The position numbers and the translations under genes are program-made. Below, in pieces: positions 1 through 11,900 of a stretch of 64,000 nt of DNA (positions are counted from its first letter, which is position 1; each line of letters begins with the position of its first letter). The notes under the pieces are model-generated. The model was not told the DNA's origin and ran no database searches. It saw only the letters and a list, made by a program, of their open reading frames with translations. This DNA is from Morinoia aosen (Eukaryota > Arthropoda > Malacostraca > Amphipoda > Talitridae), in assembly GCA_030386875.1 (NCBI GenBank), contig CM059569.1:48647842-48711841 (forward strand), read 5' to 3'.

Positions 1-563
1 ACGACGCCTTGAGAGATACCCATGACAGTAGAGTAGTAGAGCCAGGTATGTAAATGGATGATCCGGTTGATCCCTAAGTGAAAGTTGCGTGAAGCCCATG
101 TTGAATTCGTGTGCAAGTGGTACTATTTGTGTGCGTATGTTTTATTTAAAACATAATTTTATTATCATTGATTGGGTAAGATAACGCCAATAAATTTGAA
201 CAAGGTTTTTATGATAAATTCAAGAATTTTAGGGCCAAAATCTCTTGCAAGGTACGCAAATCTGTATAGATTAGAGTAGGAAAGAGTTTATTACGTCGAA
301 TTTTTATCATAATGGTAGATGTAGAAAAGTTTCATATACCATCTCTTTCTCTTAATCGCAAATTTATCTGCAATTTTTTTGTTATTCAGCCAATCATTCT
401 TCATGAAAAATTTTTTTGAGTGTAACTAGGTGAAAACGATGAATTACATTTTTTGTTTAAAATAATGTATTATTGTACTTACATTACATTTTTCTGTAGT
501 ATGACATTGTAGCAGTTGTCAGTTTTTCAATTTCAGTCATCAGCAATTAAAAAATTCTAGGTA
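1..563. other. AT-rich upstream DNA, no gene seen
   Basis: No convincing exon, RNA gene or promoter. If pod1 has a non-coding first exon it could be here or to the left of the window; I could not identify it. Confidence 0.5.
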
Positions 564-1450
564 GGGTAATTCATCAAATATCGAACTGAACTGATTATCG
601 AACAACTTTGGAAATATGCGCGTAATAAATTTAGTAAGCATCCAAACTTGCTCAGTGCCAGTGATCTTTCATCTAAAACTCCTATTTTAGTGATAAAAAC
701 TCATTTCTGTGAGCTGCAAACTGCTACCAGCGGTTGCGAACGCATTTTCTGTACGACCCTTACAAATTGGTCGAATTTTTTCACTCGAAAAATCTTACGC
801 ACCTCGGGGAAAATTGCGACGGTTTAATTGTTGTTCGGTCTCCGTCATAACTAGAGAGTAGTGTTGTCATATGATGTTCTGTTGCTGTATTTTTTCCTTT
901 TCCGCCAAAAACTTGATAATTATTCCATGTTCGACATTCAGTTCCTTTTTCATGTCAGTATTAAATACTGAACAAAGGTGTTCGAATCAAAATTCCTTAA
1001 AAATCATGAATTTATGCCTCGAACAAGGCTTTTCGATTCTTAATTCTTTTAAATAACTGAATCGATCTATTGAACGCCTGTTTTATTTCATTAAAATATT
1101 GTATTAACGCTTGATAATAACATTGAATAGTTGAAGATGGGAATTCTGGTGAGGGGCTACCAATCAGCTGCTGGTGTTCCAAGGCCCTCAAGATCATCTA
1201 TGATTTGTCTAGCTACATTTACTGATGATCAATCCCTTGCCAAGAAAATTGATGCAAGCATCAATTTTCAATCATCAATCGTAATTCATTGACGAGTGCT
1301 TTACACTCTACTCCAAAAAAGGTCACACAGGTTGATGATCACAATGATGGTTCAACAAACACTGCAAATGAAACATCGACATCATATTCAAATTTTGATA
1401 ACTTTCCATTCAAACGCATCTTGAAAATAAGTAATGAGACAGTTATTTCA

Positions 1451-1735
1451 AACAAACAAACAAGACAAACATCGGCATCTTTGGGATGCTTTATTTCCAA
1501 TCAAGCCTGATACAAATGATCTTAAGCATTGGTTTTTCAAATGTCTTATAACTAACACTATATATAGGACACCATGACGGTTCCCCCGTAAAGCCGGTAC
1601 CCATTTCCGACATCTGGGTCGAGTGGGGTATTGTGCTTGAGCTTTCCCTTATACCCAACGGGGAAAATCGCAGCGCCAGCGCCGGGATACGAACCCGCGA
1701 CTCCAACATACAAGTCCGATCCCTTAACCGCGAGC
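1451..1735 (-). mobile_element. tRNA-derived SINE, 5' truncated head (family A)
   Basis: On the minus strand a pol III B box (GGTTCGTATCC) lies near 1682-1696. It is followed by a body shared with the SINE at 48061-48411 and a tail ending in an A-rich CAAA repeat at the low-coordinate side. The A-box region is diverged or truncated near 1725. Inserted inside the 564-2277 element. Confidence 0.7.
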
Positions 1736-1870
1736 ATTTCCTAGAAAATCCAGTGCACCAAAGAAAAAAAGAATGAAAGAAAAACGTTTATTTTCCAAGT
1801 GGCCACATGAAATACATGTCAACATATTGGGTTTTAAAAAGTTTCTTAATATAGGACGTCCTAAAACAAA

Positions 1871-2025
1871 AGTTCCATACGAGGAGTACTAATTGACAAA
1901 CCATCAGAGGTGTACAAATAGTTAATGGACAAAATATACGAGGCGTACTAATAGACAAACCATACGTGGCATGCTAATAGTCTAACAAATGTTCCATACG
2001 AGGAGAACTAATTGACAAACCATCC
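1871..2025. repeat. Imperfect short tandem array
   Basis: About four diverged units of roughly 35-45 bp built on TACGAGGAGTACTAATTGAC. Each carries CATACG, a TACTAAT-like core and GACAAACCAT. Lies inside the candidate transposon. Confidence 0.55.
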
Positions 2026-2534
2026 TGTTCGAATCAAAATTCTTGTTCGATTCATGTTCGATATTGATGAAATTATGTTATTAAAGAATTCGATTTTTAG
2101 AACAATAAATAAATTCCAACAATCTACGTTGTCTTTAAAGCGCCATCACAGAACAAGAAAGCAACTGTTCAAGAATAATCATGCGGCCCGCAACAGTTAT
2201 TCAGAGCAAAAGTTACCGATTTATGAAGGTTTTTTCTAGACACACGTGGTTTCTGTTCGATATTTGATGAATTACCCTATTCAAGTTTGCACAGAATTAA
2301 TTTTAATATTTTCTTAGGCCTTATAATTTTCTATTTTGAGGTAATTAAATGATTTAGATTTTATTTCAATTATCTGTGTAAATGTTGATGCTAGTACTCA
2401 AGTTTTAAAATACCTTTATAAAATTTTGTTTATAATCAGTATAGAATTTTAGCTGTTGGGTCTCCAAATCAAATGGTGCCTTCATCTTTCTCTTTGAAAC
2501 ACCTGTGTTGTAGTAGGGGCAGCTCAAACTGATA

Positions 2535-2768
2535 ATATTTAGAAGTCATTAGTTTATAATTTACTATTTGTTGCTTATTTTCAATTTTTATTTTGCATTT
2601 TTTTAGTGTTTGAAATATAGAATACTGTACTTATGTAGGTTTTAAAGAATGAATATTTAGCAGTCATTAGTTTATAATTTACCATTTGTTGCTTATTTTT
2701 AATTTTTATTTTGCATTGTTTGGTGTTTGAAGTATAGAATACTGTACTTATGCAGGTTTTAAAGAATG
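2535..2768 (+). repeat. 117-bp tandem duplication over the pod1 start region
   Basis: Copy 1 (about 2535-2651) and copy 2 (about 2653-2768) share the same AT-rich run, a TTATG(T/C)AGGTTTTAAAGA acceptor-like motif and an ATG. In copy 1 the ATG (2649) is followed by two codons and a stop; copy 2 supplies the real pod1 start at 2766. Confidence 0.8.
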
Positions 2769-2925
2769 GCGTGGCGCTTCAAAGTGAGCAAGTACAAGAA
2801 TGCTGTTGGCGTGGTCCCGAGAAAAGAAGACTGGCTCAGTGACATCAAAGTTGGCTCTCCTCAGTCATGTGGGAATCACATCAAAGCATCAGCTGCTTTT
2901 ATGGCCTTCAATGTTGAAAACAGAG
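2766..2925 (+). CDS. pod1: pod1 coding exon 1 (start codon; coronin N-terminal motif)
   Basis: Residues 1-54, beginning [14 protein letters not shown] and running through the basic coronin N-terminal motif and NHIKAS, as in the CORO7 N-terminus. The donor after CAGAG is gtgag, phase 1. An acceptor-like tatgcag ends at 2755, ten bases before the ATG, so this exon may begin with a short stretch of 5' UTR and a non-coding exon may lie upstream. Confidence 0.92.
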
Positions 2926-5900
2926 GTGAGTTTGATTTTTCTTGTTGCCAAAATGTTATGTTTTATAGGATGTCAATCTGAGTTTTGACTGAATGACTTG
3001 AGGTGAATCTGAGGATGCTTTCTTATGTAAAAAGCAATAAAATAAGTAATCTATTGGAACTAGAAGGTTAAATCTTTAGTAGGGCCTACTATAAAATTGG
3101 TTTTTGTGTTGCAGACTGATAAAAAAATATGATAAAGTATTATTTCAGTTCAATTGTAAAGTGCAGCTTGTATGTAAGTACAAATGGCTTAAGTCTCGCT
3201 GAGCGGCGAAGCCGCTCAGCGAGAATGAAAATATCGATTATAACTGGAATTTGATGCTGATTCCAAAAATGCAATTTGTTTTGACCGCTCTCGATTTTTT
3301 TGATTTTTTTTTTGGGAAAGGCGGCTAGCAACAACTGAGGTGGTGCCCAAAAAATGCCATGTCCGTACAGGTTGGGTGGAACCCGGCCCTATCCGGTACT
3401 CAGGTCTTCAAGGCACGGTCTGACCATGTTGGGTCGAGAATGGCAGAGTTCGGATCATGAGGTGGTGCAGGCCAAAGTATGCCAAGTCCGACCAGGTTGG
3501 GTCGAGAATGATAGAGTTCGGATCATGAGGTGGTGCAAGCCAAAGTATGCCAAGTCCGACCAGGTTGGGTTGAGAATGGCAGAGTTCGGATCATGAGGTG
3601 GTGCAGGCCAAAAAAAACATTAAAAATGTATAAAAATTTAAAATTCAAAAAAATTACCAAAAATCTATAAAATCGAGAGCGGTCAAAACAAATTGCAGAT
3701 TCGGAATCAGCATCAAATTCCAGTTATAATCAATATTTTCATTTCCGTAAAACTTTGGCATAATCATTCTTGTTCCATAAAAATTTGGCCTAATCATTTA
3801 TCAGTAAGGGCTTTGTAGCACCTTTGTCAAAAATTCTCTCTGTGTGCGTGCTTTACTATTGCCATTCATAATGTTTCCTAGCATGAACATATTTTTTCCA
3901 TTGTTCTTGCCTGAATTGTCTCTTGCATGATAACTGGACTTTGAAATACTTTTGACTTGAAATTTATCAGTCATCAAAAAGTTGTATTATTTACAACTGA
4001 TACGTGTAATTACTGCATAGTAATTACTTTCATATCATCTTTATATATATTTAAGACATTAAGTTCTTGAAGAAATATTTTCCAAAAAAAAGTTTAAAAA
4101 CATTCTGTATCTAGCAAAAAAGCTGTAAAGGCTTTAATTTGACTTGAAACTAGGATTATTCAGAATCTTTTTTGTGTTTGTTTTGGAATTAGATCAAACA
4201 ATAAAATTTTATGTGAATATTCATTGATAAATTCTTCGTAGCTAAAATTATACAGTGTATTGACATTTCTGATTTCAATGCCTTTTAATCAGAGTGACTT
4301 CTTCAAAATGTGAAATGATTTAGAAACAAATATATGCTCCACCCAATAAAATTGTTCCTCCAAACCTCTCTGGATTGGAATGTTCCACATTGTATGCAAG
4401 ATGCTTCTATTTAGCTTATCTTCAGAGCTTAAATTCTATGTGTATAGATTTGAATAACTGAAATGGAAATATTAGAAGGCTCGAAATGCTTCATGAGAAA
4501 TAAAAGATCAAATTGGTTGATTATAAGAAAGTTTTAGCCTCCCTTACCACAACAAAGATGCTCAAAGAGAGGAAAGATGAAAACTTCATAATCTGTGTTC
4601 TTACTGAAAGATTTAATTTTTCAGTCTCACATGGGTGATTTTATTTTTCAAATCTTTGTATGTGTTACACAAGTCATGCTTTGCTTTTGTGCTGATTTGA
4701 ATTTAAGTCAAGTGATCCTGATGTCAGGATTTAATAGCAACTTTGTGCCTAGGTGGAGGCTCTCTGGGAGTGATGCCTCTTAGCAGCAAAGGCCGCTTTG
4801 ACCCCAACCAGCCGCTGCTGCATGCACACAGTGACCTCATCACGGACTTTGACTTCTCACCATTTGATGATGGCATGTTGGCCACAGGCTCAACTGATGC
4901 CTATGTGAGTAGCGAGTGACTGTCCTGCACAATGATCTGTTTCTTATCTTGTGCTGGAAGGTCAGGCAGTGCATAACTAGGAGCAAGGTGTTCATTTCCT
5001 AGGTTGGGATGTCACACACTGTACAGGTGAGAGAAAAGTTCTTGAATGATGTGTCCTCAAATAATAAATATGAGAGGGATTAGTGGGAACGGAGTTAGTT
5101 CTGCTATGTAGCAGCAGATGTAATATGTGAGGAAAATCTGTTTCCATAGTTAAAATTGTGCCTGTAAAATGGATATATTTAAAACTTCTTGTTGTTTTGC
5201 TAAAACAGCTCTTCTGTACCTTTTTGTTCTAGTTAAAAGTTGGGGTTAACTTAAGTATGAAAGCAATACTAGAGTCAAGAATTTTATGCCCTAAAAAATC
5301 TAGTAGGAAATATGATAGAATTTTTGCTTTTATTGGGAAAATTCACCGATATATGGTCGAAAATATTTTAAAGTGTTACAAAAGGTGCAAAGTAGATGTA
5401 TGGGACGATTACTTCTTGAACCGAGCTTGGCTGAAATCTTTTGACTGTAAAGTAGGTTTTTGAGCTACATTTCGTGCACTACTCATGCTCTCTATTGTTA
5501 GGCTGTGGCACCTCTAGTTCTCCATCAGTCTAGTATTGCCAGCAATCTGATCTCAATGAAACTGATGTTTACGCAGGATTCTATTTTGAATTTCATCTCA
5601 TAGACGTAGACCAATTGAGCAGTTCCCTTACTTGGTTTCATTTTTACTTCTGAGTTAACATCCATAGGGTTTTAGTTCAGTACCTTTCTTCTCTCACTGT
5701 GTTGTGATTCAGTTATCAGTACAAAAATGTTTCAGTTTTTGGAGTATTTTTCTTTCATACTGGAATGCATTGTGCATTGTTAGCCAATCTCAATATTTCA
5801 TTTTGTGGACTGTGAAGACTTCCAATTTATTTGTGCCTTTATTTAATATTGAAGGGATACAATTATGCACAAATTAAGCCTTGTCTTGTGGTTACAGCCT

Positions 5901-8900
5901 ATAACCTTGAAAAATATTTTAATATTTTATTTCCTTTGTTTATTTTATTAGTTGGTACCTATATTGTGGGTAACGTTAATGTATGCTCAATTAATTCCGT
6001 GACATTTTCTTGGTTACTTGAATTTTTTCACTGTAGTTGAGACAATTTTGGGTTTCATATGTAATCTCCTTTATGTTGTCCATCGAGTCTCAATGCCAAT
6101 TGGTTGTTGATGTGGATCTTGTTCAGCCTTGCTGGATATCATTACTTATACCCCTTCTAAATTGATTATGAGGTTTCTCATTTTCAACAATGGCATCTCC
6201 TTTCTGACATGGGCATTCTCTTTGCTTCATTTCATCCTTCAAGTACTGGGACAGTTTCTTCAGAACTGAATATTTTCCCTCACTTCTGCGTGATAGAAGT
6301 CTAACCTCTACTAATGGTGCACAATGGCTTGCCAGGTGCACGTGTGGCACATCCCAGAGCAGGGTCTGGATAGCAACATCAGCACGCCAGAATACTCGCT
6401 GCCGCAGTTTGACAAGCGCGTCGAGAACGTGCTCTTCCACCCTACCACGGAGTTTGTCCTCTCTGTTGCCTACTATGACACCATCAAGGTGTATGACATC
6501 TTGCATCAGAAGGAGATTGCTTGTGAGTCTGGCGTCTTGACAACAGGGATCTTCTTTTGCTAGTTGTCTCTGCCTCTCTCTTGGTTCCTAAGTGGAAGCA
6601 TGTTCATTTACAGCACACATGTTATTGAACAGGCATTAAACGTTTATTATAATTATAACTTATATTATTAAATATCAAAATGTACATAACTGCATTTTTA
6701 ATACAGTATAAGATAAATGTTCATGCACAATGTCATCATGACCAGTGCAGAATATATATTTTTCAATTTTGATCAACCTCTAGAGAATTCTTGTGTGCAC
6801 TTATTTTCGTATGTTGGTGATAGTCCTTCACTTCTGTAGGCTGCATAGTTTTTGTAGGCTGCAGTGAATGCATTGCCATGGTGCTCTTAATAAATGACGT
6901 AGAATATTTCAGAATTTCAGTCTAAATTTTGGCTGCTAGTCTCCTGTGGAACAATGAATTGAGACGAGTTCCTTTATGAGCTCCCTAAACTTGAAATGTG
7001 TGCATAATGTGAACAGCAAAATTTGTGTGGGCATCAGCAATTTTTATATTGAATTTTATGTCACTGGACCCCTTGTTGTTAGACCTTTTGAGTGTACCCA
7101 CAAGTGTTTTGCTATTGAGTAATCCCAAGCAGCATTGAACTGCGTGACTGTAAGCCCATAATACATGGCCCATAATATTGTGTGCAAGCCAGATAGGTGC
7201 TTGCATCAAAACACTATCTTGTGTGCTGTGCGCAGGCTACAGAAGTACTTGTAGAGTAACCTAGGAAATGCTTGCCTAGAATGCTCTGTACAGGCTTGTA
7301 GAGTAACCTGTTGTATACTTGACTGGGGGCTTTGTTCAGGCTGTGGAAGTACTTGTAGAGTAACTTGATATATACTTAACTGTGGGGCTCTGTACAGGCT
7401 GCAGAGGTGCATCGGACCAGTTGCAGAGCATAAGCTGGCGAGGAGATGGTTCATCATTAGCCAGCTGCGGCAAGGATCGTCTGGTGAGAGTGCACGATCC
7501 CCGCAGCCCTGAGGGTGCCGCCCTGCAGTGCTCTGGCCACCAGAGCACGAAGGACTCGCGCCTCGTATGGGCTGGGGACTCCAGCCACATCCTCACCACC
7601 GGCTACAGCAGCAACCGTGTCAGGGAGATGTGCCTCAGGGACATACGTTCCTTTGACAAGCCGGTCAAGACGCAGCAGTTTGATTCTTCCACTGGGTACG
7701 TCGCTTAATTTGTTATCTATTTAGTGGTTTGTGCCAGAGCTGCATTTCTCTTTGCCAGTACGTTTGTTTGTCATGCCTACATACATTGAGTTTGGCATTT
7801 GTTTGATGGAATCCGTGTTTGGTTGTTCATAGTGCTGACTTGATCTCAAGAATTGATTAGTTCGTGATATGACCGACTACTAGATCAAATTAAAGTCGAC
7901 TTACTTCATGCAAAAGGAAACAGGAAAAAAAATGCCTGAAAAAATTGATGCTGAAATTCTGCATATAATATCAGCGTGAGGCATGCTGTGCTATCCTGCA
8001 AATATGTTTGAAGATGTACTCTTCCAATACCATTCTGGAAATAGACTTTCGTTAGAGATTACGGGTATAAGTGGAATCATTATTTAGGTTTTAGGACACA
8101 GATTAAATGATGGAAGGAAGATGTAGGGGACAACTTTTGGTTTAGAGTAAAAGACATGTTTAAGCATCTAATTTTTTTCGGTCCCACCTCAGGGGGATAC
8201 AACTATTGTATCTATGGGAATTGGCACTCTCAGGGGGACATTGTGAGGGCACGAGCTGAAGGTTAGGTAGGAATCCTTTTTTTATAAATAGAATAGGTTT
8301 TTGTTTTGTTATGGACCATATTTTTTTGGTTCGCTGCTGTCCTGTTTTTTCAGCACCTACTACTTTCTTCTTTAACTTTGATCATGTTTCATGAACTTCT
8401 TTCTCATCTTACTGTTTTTATGCCATTTCTGCATAGATTCCGCGTTTCCTTAACTCCATACTTTATGATGCCTTCTTCCTTCCTCTCTATGGATCTCATT
8501 TGTTGAGGATAGGGAGACTTAAACTGACTAATAATCTAATCTTTTTTTGATCCAAATAACTTACGTTTAAATACTCTGGAAATGTTCTTGAATGCAGTTT
8601 ACATTTCATATTTTCCATTTGTATACCTGAAATCACACGAGGCCTCAATTAGAAAAAATTTCTATTTTGTTTGCATGTGTCTTCTATTACACAAATACAT
8701 ACATACAAGCTGGGGCATAGTAAAGGCCAATTTTGGATGAACAGCAACAAAATATTCCACTAATTTTTCAAAATTTTACATTACCTCTTCCACCCACACA
8801 AAAAACTCCAAAAGTCTGCTGTGAATAGAACTAAGTTTTAAAAATAACTCGGACGTGGACATTCTTCAAAGGTGAGCATTGTTCCTAACATTCTGCAGCC

Positions 8901-11900
8901 TTGTCCCTAGGATCTGAGCGAAATCTTTTCCCCTGTATTATTTCAGCTCTTCAACTGCTGGTAGAAAGTTAGCTTGATACACTATGCTCTTATAGTATCC
9001 TCACAAAAAGCACTCATTGCCTCATTCTCAACCTTCGCCTCTGGTGATCAATGACGAGTAGTTAGTTCACGATTTCAACGTGTTAATTTCGCCATGAAAT
9101 ATCACGAGACTACAAAATATTCCATTTATGTTGAACGCTCACATTTGTTTAGACTTGAAATGTTCATTTCAGCATCCTGATGCCCCTCTACGATTCTGAC
9201 ACTCGGATGCTTTTCCTGGCTGGCAAGGCTGACGTCAGCATCATGTATTGGGAGGTGACGGAGAAGGAGCCTTTCTTAATGGAGGGGCTCAAGCACACAG
9301 GTGAGTGTTGGGTAGTATGGTGGTGCTGAGGGTCACTTGCTGCTGTTTAAATGTCTAATGCTGTAGGATTATCCCAATAAACGCCACCGTTATTTCTGAT
9401 AGGTATTAGAAATAATTTATGTTGTCTTTATTCTCTGTTTTGTTGCTAATTAGTTGCTGCCTGAGATTGCCGACTGCCTATTGCGTGTTGTGAGCGGCAA
9501 TTAAATGTTGAGAAAAATTGTGCTATTTTGTTAATGAAGATAAATTTTCTCCTTATAGAGTTAAATCTTCAGAGGTTCTGAAGATCATGGCACTGTAATA
9601 GCTGTTCAAATATTGTGCTCAGGAATGTTTTCTTTGGAATATTGTTACTCCTATCTGTGTTTCAGTTAGTGTTTTGTATATCTTCAGTTTTTTTAGAACT
9701 ATGGTACTGGCATGTAATGTAGATAGTACATTCTATTGATGCAATTCCCTCTAATTCTTCAATTGAAAAAACGAACTTTACATTTAGATTGAAAAATTTT
9801 GCCATGCGGGCCCACACGTAAGCTGGTCAAGTGAGAGGGATAACGCGGTGTGAGCTGAGTCTGGCTTGCTTGTTTAGTGTCAGAGTGGGATCAAAACATC
9901 AACTCAAATAACCCATAAAAAGCACTAAACAAAAATTAAAAAACAGCCTTGTTGAATTGATCTTTTCAAAATTTTCATTGAAGGGTTTTTCAATTTGTAT
10001 TTTTTTAATATGAGCCCTACCTGGTGTCAGTGCGTCAGCTGACTGTGAGCCCTACTGACCAATTACGCTGTTACAGGGAACGTACAGACGAAGGGTGCGT
10101 GTCTGGTGCCCAAGCGCGGCGTGGACGTGATGAGCGGTGAGGTGAATCGCGTGCTGCAGCTCACCTCCTCCGCCGTCATCCCCATCACCTACCAGGTGCC
10201 CAGGAAGGTACGGCCTGAACATCGCCTGCATGGTTTGTAGCTCTAGGATGTTACTTGATGCGTTGACTAAGATTGGTTAAACTCAAGTTCGATTTTCAAC
10301 TCAAATTTGAAGTCAAAAGTTGTTACAAATTTTATATATACCTAGCATTAACTGGGTCTATTGAATATCATGTATCTTAAATAAATGTTGAAAAGTTTCA
10401 TTTGAGCCATCGATGAGTTGTTTCGCAAGCAATGTGTTAATTTTTAGATAGTAGCAGCTACATCTGTTTAAATTTTCTGCTGAGATGAATAAGTTACAAG
10501 TTGCTTGTGACCAATAAATTTGAGTTTTTGCATCTTAAAATGCTTTCATTTTTGAGAGAAACTTGGGTGATTCAAAGTCAGAATAAATAATGATGCCTAA
10601 TTGAGTAACGTCGTGGCTTTTTGAGCCGAGCTGCACTCTCACCGCTTTGACATGCCTCGCTGTGTGCAGACGTACCGGGAGTTCCACAAAGACCTGTTCC
10701 CTAACACGCGCAGCTCATGCAGTGCACAGACGGTGCAGCAGTGGGTGGAGGGCGGCAACGCGGCGCTCTCGCCCCTCTCCCTTGACCCTGGCAAGCGCTC
10801 CGCCCCCACACTCCAGGTGACTTCACTGAGACTAGTTGTATTTTGGCTGGTATACGAGGGGTAGTCATAAAGTTCTCAGACAAATGCCATAATTTCTTTA
10901 TTTAACAACTCATTACTTTTATTTTTCTACATAAGCTCCATTGTTGTCGATACACTTTGGTAACCTATGTTTCCACCTGTAAGGGCCTTCCTGATAGAAT
11001 TGGGGGAAGGGGGGGGGGGGGGGGGCTTGTCCACTAGGTTCTGTACAAGAGAGATGTTTTCTTCATTTGTTGCTGTTGTGGGTCTTCCTCCTCGTGGGTC
11101 GTCATCAAGTTGGACTCTTCCCTCTTTAAAGCGTTTAATCCAATCATAAACGACTGCTCTAAATGGTGCAGTCTCTATAAACCTGCTGTAAAGCTTTGAT
11201 GATCTTAACAGGTTTCCAATTTAGTTAAGTTAAGAATTTGATGTTAGCTCTGATCTCAAAATTTGCCATTTGAAGGGTTGAAAATTACTATTTTGAGATG
11301 CAACCTCTCTCGATGCTGACCTGACATAGACTGATGAGACAGCTGCAAGTTATCAAGAAAGCTCTAAGGACAGGTTTCAACTTGTAAAAACTTGTAAATC
11401 TCTGTTCAGTTCAAAATTATGACATTTGTCCGAGAACTATTTGACTAACCCTCGTATTCCTTTGCCTCACTAAAGAATAAGCTACTAGTGATGTATATGT
11501 TCTCAAAACGCTTGTAACCTTCGTACTACTAACGATGGCTATTATTGAAGACGGTAGTTCAGGGCAAATTAAGCATATGTACTTTGGCTCTAGCTTGTCC
11601 TACAGAAGAACTCAAGGCACAGTGGGCGTCTACCAACTGGCTAGTCTATCAACTTGTGTCTTGAAGGATAGTGAAGGTTGTTGTTGTTTGGGTACCCCTC
11701 AGGGGGATACAATTAATGTATCTATGGGAATTGGCGCTCCCAGGGGGATAATGTGTGGGCCCGAGCTAAAGGTTAGGTAGGCTTTCTTTTTTGTTAAAAT
11801 AGAATAGGATTTTGTTTTGTTACGGACCATCTTTTTTCGGTTCACTGCTGTCCTGTTTTTTCAGCACCTACTACTTTCTTCTTCAACTTTGACCTTGTTT

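Larger units (their letters stand above)
564..2277. mobile_element. Candidate non-autonomous DNA transposon with TA target duplication
   Basis: Both ends carry a 23-bp perfect terminal inverted repeat that begins GGGTAATTCATCAAATA (564-586 and 2255-2277). TA flanks both ends (562-563 and 2278-2279). The interior is rich in TTCGA-type motifs; GTTCGAATCAAAATTC recurs near both ends (about 979 and 2028). No transposase frame is visible. A SINE is inserted at 1451-1735 and a short tandem array lies at 1871-2025. TA duplication suggests a Tc1/mariner-like mobiliser, but the superfamily is not established. Confidence 0.6.

Noticed and set aside
2649..2660. Upstream ATG as pod1 start
   Set aside because: It is followed by a stop after three codons; the downstream copy at 2766 begins the conserved coronin N-terminus.
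6123..6506. 127-codon minus-strand frame
   Set aside because: Antisense shadow of pod1 exon 3.
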